NCBI GenBank assembly: GCA_964554125.1
Contig: CAZKNG010000039.1
Span: 1-19,608 of the forward strand
Direction: 5' to 3'
DNA length: 19,608 nt
Origin: JAGHBT01 sp035311885
GTDB lineage: Bacteria > Krumholzibacteriota > Krumholzibacteriia > Krumholzibacteriales > WJIX01
The notes below the pieces were generated by a model that worked only from the letters and a program-made list of their open reading frames with translations, did no database searches and was not told the origin of the DNA. Shown here in pieces: positions 1 through 8,500 of this stretch; position 1 is the stretch's first letter; each line of letters opens with the position of its first letter. A program made the translations under genes and the position numbers.

Positions 1-16
1 GCATTCCGGCAATCGA

Positions 17-3000
17 TCACTCTTTTATTACACGCGCGATCTCACGTCTTAAATCTTTTATCTCGAAAGGCTTTACGATTCGACCCGAAAACCCGTAATC
101 GGTATAACCGGCCATAACCGGATCGGTTGAATACCCACTTGTAACTATAATTTTCGCGTTCGGATCAGCCGCCAGAATCTTTTTGCTCAGTTCTTTACCG
201 CCCATTCCGCCGGGAACTGTAAGATCAACGATAACCACGTCAAACGGCCTGCCTTTCTTCAATGCCGAGATATACTTCGCGAGCGCTTCCTCCCCGTTAA
301 CAGCCAGATCGGTATTATACCCGATCGCTTTCAGCATCCTGGCTGAGACATCCCTCACCGCCTTCTCATCATCCATAAGAAGCACCTCTACCTGATCTTT
401 TGAGGGTTTTCTCTCTTCCCCGGCTTTATCTTTTCCCTCAATTCCGGAAGACTTTCCTGCCGGGAGAAACAGGGAAAAAGCAGTACCCTTTCCCGGTTCG
501 GATTCAACACTGATATGCCCGCTATGCTTCTGTATTATACTGTAAGCTATCGACAGCCCCAGACCGCTTCCCGCTTTTTTTGTGGTAAAATAGGGGTCGA
601 ATACTCTTCCCAGAAACTTTTCGGGAATACCGACACCTTCATCTCTTATGGTAATCATTACATGTTTCCCCTTTAAACGGGGAACACCTTCTTTTCCTGC
701 TTCTTCGATATTTTCCGCTTTTATGTAAATAACCCCGCCCATCGACATTGCTTCCTTCGCGTTAATAATAAGATTTGCCAACACGTGGCTTATCTGTCCT
801 CTGTCCGCTTCGACCATCCACAGGTCGTCCGGCAGGTTCAACCTCGCTTCAATACTGCTCCCGCTGAGGTTGAATCGTACCGAATCCCGCGCAAGATTCT
901 TAATATCAATAGATTCCAGCAGCGGCTCTCCTCCCCCGGCAAAGGTCAGAAGCTGTTTGGTCAGGTGCCTGGCCCTCTCGAGCGATTGATGTGCGGTCTC
1001 AATATGCTTATACGATTCATGATCTTCCGGCAGCTCCAGCCTGGCAAGTTCGATATTCCCGTATACTCCGGTGAGTATATTGTTGAAGTCATGCGCTATT
1101 CCTCCTGCCAGTGTGCCTACACTCTCCAGCTTCTGCATCCTCTGAAGTGCCTCCTGAGCCTCCTTAAGCTCGGTTATATCACGTATATCGACAACAACAC
1201 TCTCTCTGTCATTATGAAGATCCAGGGTTGCCGTAAACCACATATCCCTGCCCTCTATTCTGAGAGGGTATTCGAATCTCCGTGTTTCGCCGCTTCTTCT
1301 AACTTCCCCGGCTGATTTCTCATACATATCGATTACGGGGGATGGCATTACCTCCTGAATCCTCTTTCCCAGAAATTCTTCCGGCGCCGCTAAAAGAAGA
1401 TTGCCCGGTTTAGCGTGTACCTCCTGAAACCGGTCATCACTGTCAAGCAGGAAAATCATATCACTCATCGAGGAAACAAGGGTTCTGTACTTTTCTTCAC
1501 TCTCCTTAAGCGCCGCCTCGGCTTTCCTTCGTTCCGTTATATCGGTGTGGGTTCCGACAAAGCGGATTGGGGATCCTTCTTCATCCCGCTCAACTACCAT
1601 ACCTCTCCCCTGAATCCACATCCAGCCTCCATCCTTTTTCTTAAATCGAAACTCCACATTAAAGTTGTCTGTCTTTCCTTCCAGATGCTCACCGGCCCGG
1701 CTCATTACATATTCTATATCGTCAGGATGAACCCTTTTCTTAAACTCATCGAGTCGCCAGGGGAATTCGTCCACCCGGTATCCGGCCATCATGTAGTACC
1801 GGGGATCGAAGTACACATCACCTGTGATTAAGTCCCAGTCCCATATACCTTCATTCTTTATCGACATGGCCAGGTTCAGCCGCTCCTCGCTGCGGCGCAG
1901 CTCTTCGGTTATCCTGTATTTTTCGGTAACATCTCTGAATACAAGAACCACTCCGGCAGTTTCACCCTCATTGTTTATAATAGGCGATCCGGAGTCGGCT
2001 ATCTGGTATTCCTTGCCGTCTTTAGATATCAGCTTGACGTGGTTGGCCAGCCCTACGATCTTTTCAGCTTTCAAAACCTTATCAACCGGGTTGGGCGCCT
2101 TTTCCTCTGTTCTGGAATCAACGATATGAAAAACTTCAGTGAGCTGCCTGCCCCTCGCCTCTTCCATACTCCATCCTGTCAGATCTTCAGCGACAGGGTT
2201 CATGTGCGCTATCCGCCCTTCCGTGTCGGTGGAAATAACAGCATCACCTATGGAATTAAGAGTAGTTTCCAGATTGTCCCGGCTTTTCCTCAGCTTCTGC
2301 TTGGTTATCTTCAGCTCCGTAATATCCTGGAACGATCCGTAAAGACGAAAAACATTGCCATCCGAATCAGTATCGGGAAATCCGCGGGAGAGGCAGATTC
2401 TGGTTCCGCCCCCTCTGGTGCGTGCTCTAAGCTCGAGTTCATAGGGAACACCTTCCGATACAGCTCTTTCAACCGCCCGTTTCAGCAGCTCCATATCGTC
2501 CGGATGATACAGAGAAGGATGTTCCTTCCAGCTGGGCGGTTCTTCTTCCGGATCAATATTGAAAATGCTGAAAAGTTCATCGGACCAGGTAACCCTGTCC
2601 TGGGCAATATCCCATTCCCAGCTGCCGACATTCGCGATACGCTCCGTTCTGGCAAGTATCTTCCTGCTGCGGATCAATTTATCCCGAGTCCTCTTCTGTT
2701 CTGTGATATCGCGGACAAACTCTACCGCTCCGGACACCTTTCCGGTCTCCTCATCCATGATCGGATAACTGTACAATTCGATCCACTCAATTGGTGAATC
2801 GGGATCCTGGGGGCCGGGAACAATATCGAATTCCTTTTTTCCCGTTTCCATACACCTCAGGGAAGGGCACTGTTCACACGGATTATCCCTGCCCTGATAA
2901 CAGAAATAACACTTGCTGCCGACCAGAGACATTTTATCCCCGTACCACTTCTCCATAACCGGGTTAACATAACTTATGGTCAGATCCCTTTCGAGAATAC

Positions 3001-4021
3001 TCATTCCATCCTGAATGCTCTGGAAAGTGGCGGAGAGAAGCTCCAGGTTTTCTTTAAGCTGCCGGCTTTTCTTATATTCATCCGTAACATCTCTGAATAC
3101 AAGAACCACTCCGGTTACATTCCCGTCCTCGTCTCTTATCGGCGACGCAGAATCTGCTATCTGGAACTCCTCGCCATCGCCGGCTATTAATTTTGTGTGG
3201 TTGGCCAGCCCCACTACCACCCCCTCCTTAAGAACCTTATCAACCGGGTTGGGCGCCTTTTCCTCTGTTCTGGAATCAACGATATGAAAAACTTCAGTGA
3301 GCTGCCTGCCCCTCGCCTCTTCCATACTCCATCCTGTCAGATCTTCAGCGACAGGGTTCATGTGCGCTATCCGCCCTTCCGTGTCGGTGGAAATAACAGC
3401 ATCACCTATGGAACGGAGGGTAGTATAAAGATTATTCTTACTCTTTCGAGCTTCCCGTGCCTCGATAAAACTCCGCTTTTCAGACAATCCCCGTTCTGCC
3501 AGTATTACAATTATCTCCCTCAAAAAAGACAGAGATTCGCGAAAATCTTCCTCTTTCACAACCTTAACCTCTTCAAGCGCCTTGAGGTATTTTCCAGGGT
3601 CATACCCGTAATTTTCCGCCTGTTTTCTGAAATATTCCGGTTCCGGTTTTTCAAAGAAAACCGGGCTGATAATCAAATCTGCCAGATACACTCCGTTTAT
3701 CACTATCGGGGCTTGCCCTCTGATCAAACCGTTATCGCATCTGCTTATTACAGCTCTCTTCTTCTCTTTGATTTTTTTATTCAGTTTAAGATCGCTTTTT
3801 CTGCATTTTTCTCCGGATTCCTGATATTTCCGGTGGAAGCTGGCGCATATATCCTGCAGGCCGGTGCTGATCAGAAGCTGGCGATCGGGATTTGAGTAAA
3901 GCTCGCATGAATAACCGTTCGCCCGGGCAAAATTCTTCAGCATATCTTCGAGACGTTCAATATTTACTATCCCGGAGATATCGTATTTTCCTTCGCTAGG
4001 GAAGTTCTCTTTATTTCCCAT
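17..4021 (-). CDS. PocR/multi-PAS hybrid histidine kinase with C-terminal receiver
   Basis: A 1334-residue cytoplasmic sensor kinase; I see no membrane segment. Domains in order: PocR-type ligand-binding domain (about 12-185, with several Cys), six PAS domains (about 195-320, 330-450, 455-575, 580-705, 710-835, 840-955), HisKA with H-box AHDFNN (phospho-acceptor His977), HATPase with N-box NLIINAKEA, G1 DEGVG and G2 GSGLGL, and a receiver (about 1210-1330) with MDDE and acceptor Asp1266 in VDLTVPGG. PAS1 and PAS4 are near duplicates, down to a 181-bp identical DNA tract. PAS2 carries five Cys (371, 374, 382, 385, 390). The ATG follows an AAAGG-type site. It is the last gene of a three-gene signalling cluster, but a weak terminator and a possible promoter separate it from the regulator upstream. 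The ligands are unknown. The family call is secure. Confidence 0.95.
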   Translation of the reverse strand: MGNKENFPSEGKYDISGIVNIERLEDMLKNFARANGYSCELYSNPDRQLLISTGLQDICASFHRKYQESGEKCRKSDLKLNKKIKEKKRAVISRCDNGLIRGQAPIVINGVYLADLIISPVFFEKPEPEYFRKQAENYGYDPGKYLKALEEVKVVKEEDFRESLSFLREIIVILAERGLSEKRSFIEAREARKSKNNLYTTLRSIGDAVISTDTEGRIAHMNPVAEDLTGWSMEEARGRQLTEVFHIVDSRTEEKAPNPVDKVLKEGVVVGLANHTKLIAGDGEEFQIADSASPIRDEDGNVTGVVLVFRDVTDEYKKSRQLKENLELLSATFQSIQDGMSILERDLTISYVNPVMEKWYGDKMSLVGSKCYFCYQGRDNPCEQCPSLRCMETGKKEFDIVPGPQDPDSPIEWIELYSYPIMDEETGKVSGAVEFVRDITEQKRTRDKLIRSRKILARTERIANVGSWEWDIAQDRVTWSDELFSIFNIDPEEEPPSWKEHPSLYHPDDMELLKRAVERAVSEGVPYELELRARTRGGGTRICLSRGFPDTDSDGNVFRLYGSFQDITELKITKQKLRKSRDNLETTLNSIGDAVISTDTEGRIAHMNPVAEDLTGWSMEEARGRQLTEVFHIVDSRTEEKAPNPVDKVLKAEKIVGLANHVKLISKDGKEYQIADSGSPIINNEGETAGVVLVFRDVTEKYRITEELRRSEERLNLAMSIKNEGIWDWDLITGDVYFDPRYYMMAGYRVDEFPWRLDEFKKRVHPDDIEYVMSRAGEHLEGKTDNFNVEFRFKKKDGGWMWIQGRGMVVERDEEGSPIRFVGTHTDITERRKAEAALKESEEKYRTLVSSMSDMIFLLDSDDRFQEVHAKPGNLLLAAPEEFLGKRIQEVMPSPVIDMYEKSAGEVRRSGETRRFEYPLRIEGRDMWFTATLDLHNDRESVVVDIRDITELKEAQEALQRMQKLESVGTLAGGIAHDFNNILTGVYGNIELARLELPEDHESYKHIETAHQSLERARHLTKQLLTFAGGGEPLLESIDIKNLARDSVRFNLSGSSIEARLNLPDDLWMVEADRGQISHVLANLIINAKEAMSMGGVIYIKAENIEEAGKEGVPRLKGKHVMITIRDEGVGIPEKFLGRVFDPYFTTKKAGSGLGLSIAYSIIQKHSGHISVESEPGKGTAFSLFLPAGKSSGIEGKDKAGEERKPSKDQVEVLLMDDEKAVRDVSARMLKAIGYNTDLAVNGEEALAKYISALKKGRPFDVVIVDLTVPGGMGGKELSKKILAADPNAKIIVTSGYSTDPVMAGYTDYGFSGRIVKPFEIKDLRREIARVIKE
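2075..2255. repeat. Direct repeat copy A inside hybrid kinase (PAS4)
   Basis: These 181 bp are identical, base for base by eye, to 3233-3413. The offset is 1158 bp, exactly 386 codons, so the copies are in register. This copy encodes about residues 590-649, within PAS4. A second 31-bp identical block (1926-1956 and 3084-3114) lies at the same offset, while the DNA between the blocks has diverged. Confidence 0.95.
3233..3413. repeat. Direct repeat copy B inside hybrid kinase (PAS1)
   Basis: Identical partner of 2075-2255. It encodes about residues 204-263, within PAS1 of the same protein. Perfect synonymous-site identity next to divergent flanks suggests recent gene conversion or a recent duplication; that is inference. 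Confidence 0.95.
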
Positions 4022-4042
4022 TATCCGGCCTTTCCATTAATG

Positions 4043-4066
4043 AAAAAAAGGCTGTACTCGAACAGC
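4043..4066 (-). terminator. Weak intrinsic terminator after the sigma-54 regulator
   Basis: On the minus strand a 5-bp stem GCTGT/ACAGC with a 6-nt loop is followed by C and seven T. It lies about 90 bp past the regulator stop and just before the hybrid kinase start, so it may attenuate read-through. The stem is short. Confidence 0.45.
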
Positions 4067-4129
4067 AGAACAATCTCTTTTCGCTCATCTATTCGACCTT
4101 CCCGCCTGATAAATTCATACACCTTTACT

Positions 4130-4135
4130 ATTATA
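4130..4135 (-). promoter_or_regulatory. Possible -10 element for the hybrid kinase
   Basis: A perfect TATAAT occurs on the minus strand in the 132-bp gap ahead of the hybrid kinase. I see no convincing -35 hexamer at the right distance, so this rests on one hexamer in AT-rich sequence. Confidence 0.25.
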
Positions 4136-4153
4136 GTTTCAATCTACTTTCAG

Positions 4154-5563
4154 CTACGAAAGATTACGGTAATCCGCCGGTTCGACATCATGAGTTATAG
4201 ACTGGCGGAATAGCGCCGGCCTTAGAACTACGCCGTGCTCGGCGGCGGCCCGCATATCTCCCCCGGTCCTTTCCAGAAGATTTTCCAGGTAGGACTTCAC
4301 CGCTTTCGATTTAAAATCATGATATTCCAGAGAGAAGATACCTCGGGGCAACCCTTTTTCGGTTTTTCCCGCCCTGGTAAACGCCTGGGGAATATCCCCG
4401 ATCTTTAACACCCCTGAATTATCTGTGTAGGTAACTCCGTTCTTGATCCATTCCTCAAGTTCTCGGACATTCCCGGGCCAGGCGTATTTCAGCATAAGGT
4501 CGATCAGATCGGAATCGATCTTATCTACCTTTACCCTCCTTCTTTCACATTCCCTCTTCAGGATCGTTTCGGCAAGGACCGGAATATCTTCTTTCCTCTC
4601 AGCAAGGGGGGGTATGTGCAGATGAAATGTCTTCAGGCGGTGATAGAGGTCTTCTCTGAAATTCCCGCTTCTTACCTCTTCTTCCAGATTTTTATTGGTT
4701 AAAGCTATAAACCTTACATTTTTATAAAATTTTGCCTCTCCGCCTATCCTCCGAAACGGTCTGCGCTCGACTATATTCAACAGAAGCTTCTGCACATTCG
4801 GCTCCAGGTCACCTACCTCATCCAGCACCAGTGTGCCCATGTGAGCGAGATCGAGCAGTCCCTCCATATCGCTGACAGCTCCCGTAAAGGAACCCTTTAC
4901 ATGTCCCCTGAATTCCCTGGAGAAAAGCTCTGCCGTCAGACCTGGCAGAGATTCCACGTAGTAGGGCCCCTGCGACCGGATACTCCTGCAATGTATCCAG
5001 AATGCCAGAACGCCCTTGCCGGCTCCCGGAGGCCCCGTTATAAGGATATTCTCGTCAAGATGCATAAACCTCCTTATCCGCCCCCTGATCTTCTTCATAA
5101 CCGGAGATTCGAATGCAGGCTCCACGACATAGTTCTCTCTCTGGATATCATTCAGCCTGCGGATTCTCCTCGCCAGGTTATTCTCTATCGCCTCGGATAT
5201 CTTCCTCTCAAGCTCCTCGTCTGATGTTTTCTTAGATATGATATCGTCCGCGCCGGCCATTCTCGCCGCCTCAATAACCGTTTCCTTAAGATGAGCTGAT
5301 ATGAATATAATTATCAGGTTGTCGTTTCTCTCTTTCCTCAGCTCCCGGATTACATCCAGCCCGTCATATCCGTCTTCCAGCTTGTAATCGAGAAGAAGGA
5401 TGTCGGGCAGATAATCTTTGTATATTTTCCTTCCATCGCGCCAACCAACGGCGGCGGCAACCTCATAGGTTCCTGAAAGTGAATCGATCATCCTTTTTCT
5501 GAAATCGGCTAAGTCGTCAACTACCAACACCCTGTGTTTATGAGCTTTTTTCGACTGCAACAA
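4154..5563 (-). CDS. Sigma-54-type response regulator (REC-AAA+-Fis HTH)
   Basis: A 469-residue NtrC-family regulator. The receiver (about 11-128) has Asp16/Asp17, acceptor Asp59, Ser89 and a Lys at 111/112. The AAA+ domain (about 150-370) has Walker A GPPGAGKG (177-184), the sigma-54 contact loop GSFTGA (224-229), Walker B LVLDE (248-249) and the FREDLYHRL arginine-finger region. A Fis-like helix-turn-helix ends the protein. The start is TTG (two in tandem); the AGAAAGG site at 5569-5575 supports it, and no ATG lies nearby. It begins 18 bp after the FG-GAP kinase stop, so the two are almost certainly co-transcribed partners. Oddities: GAFTGA reads GSFTGA, Walker A differs from the usual GESGTGKE, and the usual NC motif before the loop is absent. 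Whether it still activates sigma-54 holoenzyme is an open inference. Confidence 0.92.
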   Translation of the reverse strand: MLQSKKAHKHRVLVVDDLADFRKRMIDSLSGTYEVAAAVGWRDGRKIYKDYLPDILLLDYKLEDGYDGLDVIRELRKERNDNLIIIFISAHLKETVIEAARMAGADDIISKKTSDEELERKISEAIENNLARRIRRLNDIQRENYVVEPAFESPVMKKIRGRIRRFMHLDENILITGPPGAGKGVLAFWIHCRSIRSQGPYYVESLPGLTAELFSREFRGHVKGSFTGAVSDMEGLLDLAHMGTLVLDEVGDLEPNVQKLLLNIVERRPFRRIGGEAKFYKNVRFIALTNKNLEEEVRSGNFREDLYHRLKTFHLHIPPLAERKEDIPVLAETILKRECERRRVKVDKIDSDLIDLMLKYAWPGNVRELEEWIKNGVTYTDNSGVLKIGDIPQAFTRAGKTEKGLPRGIFSLEYHDFKSKAVKSYLENLLERTGGDMRAAAEHGVVLRPALFRQSITHDVEPADYRNLS

Positions 5564-5568
5564 TAGAT

Positions 5569-5575
5569 CCTTTCT
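5569..5575 (-). promoter_or_regulatory. Ribosome binding site for the TTG-started regulator
   Basis: AGAAAGG on the minus strand lies 5 nt before the first TTG and 8 nt before the second. It sits in the 18-bp gap after the kinase stop codon, which suits coupled translation. Confidence 0.6.
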
Positions 5576-5581
5576 CCCCTC

Positions 5582-8500
5582 TCAAAAAACCACTATCTTC
5601 ATAATGAAATCAGCTCCCGATCCTTCCGGAGTATTCTCAGCCCTGATACGCCCGCCTCTTCTGGCCAGTATCCTGCCCGACTGGTAGCATCCTTCCCCCA
5701 TTCCGCCGGGTTTATTCGATCTGACAGGAGAGATAAATATATCATCTTCCATCCCCGGGGGAAGCCCCTTGCCGGTATCCCGCCACCGCAGAACCAGATA
5801 ATCGACCTCGTACCGCCCGCTGACCGTAATCTTCTTCTCAGGGAGATCTCTTAGAGCGTAAATCGAGTTTTCGAACATATTCTTAAAGATATGCCGGAAC
5901 TCATCGCCAAGAAGATGCGCCGAACGCCTGTCTATATCGTCCGGAAAATCCTCTTCCAGCTCGATCCCTTCCTCCTTAAGCTTAGCTTCGTATTCTCCCT
6001 TGAGGGCGTTCCATTCTTCGATGAATCTGATCGAGTACTTCATCCTCAGCTTCAGTCGGTAATCTTCCAGCATCGAATTAAGTCTTTCCAGAGAGCTTTT
6101 GAATATCTTCAAGTCCGCGGATGCTGATGATTTTTCCTTCCCTCCAAGGATCAGCCGGCCGCCGATCTCCCTCATCTTTCCAATCTCCTTCCTGATGACC
6201 CTCCAGTCGGAGTCCGCGGGCGATATCATCCTCATTACCGATGTCATATTGTCGAGTGATCTGAAATCTTTCCGGATCTGCTCATTGTCCAATTCACTGT
6301 CTTTACGTGCCATATCGCCGAGAAAGGAAAATTTCTTCTCAGTATGAATGGCCTGTGAGAGGTCGTCAAATAGAAGCTCCTCCAGCTTGCTCCTCCTCGA
6401 GGATGACATGAATATTCCGCGGAAAAACTCTTCCAGCCGGTAGATAAAGATGATGATAACTACAGCCGCCGTAATCACAGCCATCCCCGCCGCAGGAGAT
6501 CGGTAAATCAGAGGGACGACAAATATTACCGCGGCAAAAACAGCGGTTATCCCCGACAGGCTGTGTGCCGCCCCCTCAAACGCGCCCCTTATCCACAATC
6601 CGGCTGACAATACTACAGAGAATACAAGGAGTATGAAAAACCAGAGAGGAATTCTGAAGAGATAATAGATAAAATTGTCTCTTAAAGAATCGGCCCTATG
6701 GCCGCAGAAGACCTTTCCGAAGAACGATTCGCTCCGGCAGATATTCAGGAAATTTCCTTTTTTAACGTTCTCGATCGTTTTTACCGCCTGATCTCCGTCT
6801 CCCGCGGGGGGAAATACTGCCTTCAGGTCGACCAGTTCGTGATCGCCCAGCCCGAAATGGGCCACCGGAGGCCGTTTCGTTTCGCGGCAGGCGTTACGCG
6901 TTATCTCCCTGTAGCCGATAAGATGCTTAGGATCGTTCAAATACCCCGCCTGGTAAACATATACTTTTCCCCCTATCCCGAACCTGTTCTTTCCCTCTCC
7001 TCTAAGCCGCACCTGTAGGAAATTATCTGGATCGCCGATATTCTCTCTTATTATCAGCCGCCCGCCTTCAGTTTTGAGCATTACAAGGTCAAGGTCTCCG
7101 TCCAGGTCGAAATCAAGAGCAGCCGCCACCCTGGCAGCTCCCTTGAACATCAGGAAGGTAAATCTTTCCGTCTCTCTGAAAGTACCGTCTCCCCGGTTAA
7201 GATAAAGGATCGATTCTGAACCTTTTCCGTTAATAAGGTATATATCGACAAACCCGTCCAGATTGAAATCCCCTGTTACCACCCCGCTGTTTTCAGCCCG
7301 GCATCCCGCGCCTGAACTATCTGTCGCATCATTAAAAGTTCCGTCACCGTTATTCCGGAAGATCATGCTGGAAGGTATGGCGCGCGAGCCGCGAATAAAA
7401 TCGGACCCGCAGTAAATATCGAGATCCGCGTCGTTGTCGAAATCACAGGCAGCGCAGATATTAAAGTGAATTGGTCCTGGATCTTTCAAAGCTTCAAGAG
7501 AGGGTTTGAACCTGCCGGTCCCGTCGTTAAAATTTATCATGCCGCGACTGGAGTCAAACACAAGAGGCTTGTAATTTATTAAAAGATCACTTGCCCCGTC
7601 ATTGTTAAAGTCGGCGAATAGACCTCCGAAGGAGCCGTCTGACAGCAAATAGGATTCCTCCGTCCAGTCGGTAAACTTTAACCCCCCTTCGTTCCTGAAC
7701 ATCCTCACCCCGCCGTAATTGCCTCGTCTCCTGAACCCGTTGAACATAAAAATGTCAATATCGGTGTCACCGTCGATATCCGCCACAGCCGTGCCTGAAC
7801 CGTGTTCTCCCGGGCAGTTCAGCGCGCCGCCCTTAAATTTCCTGAACGATCCCTTCAGATAATCGTTAATAAAGCAGACGTTTCCGAACAGGTCGTCGAA
7901 CTGGAAGATAAGATCGGGATGACCATCTCCGTTAAGATCGGCGGGGGTTACTACCGCGTCCCCGCGCTGGGATCCCAATTTAATACTCATATCCGGCGTT
8001 ACGCGCACGTTTCTGACTGTGCCTTTCCCGCCGCCCGGAGATTCGTCGAGATGAGGATTGATAAATATATCCGCTCTCTCGCGGTAAACCTCCACCCGGT
8101 CGGGGATGTCATCATGATCGATATAAGCATACGAAAACCCGGTCATCTCTGATTCATTGTCGACATTTATCCTGGAACTGTCGGAAATAGTATTGACGTA
8201 TTCCGGCGGTGATCCGTGGCCTACCCATATATTATCGGCCCACGCGTCGATATTTTCTGCGCTATAGGTCGCCAGGCCGATTTTATTAACTACAATATCG
8301 CCTTCTTTGAAAGGTCCGTACCTTCTCCATACAAAATCATATACCGGCCGGCTGTTGAAACACCAGCACCTCGGCGGATCGTAGGTTTCGATACAGTCGT
8401 GCATATATTTTGTGTGATTTACGGCCCGGACGCGGAAACTCTTCCCATTCCTCTTATCTGTCATACCGAGAAAGAACCAGACCCCGTTCATATCTTTGAT

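Noticed and set aside
785..3895. Several plus-strand ORFs opposite the hybrid kinase (for example 785-1315, 2039-2797, 3197-3895)
   Set aside because: They are antisense to a clear multi-domain coding sequence, show no recognisable domains and two share sequence only because of the direct repeat.
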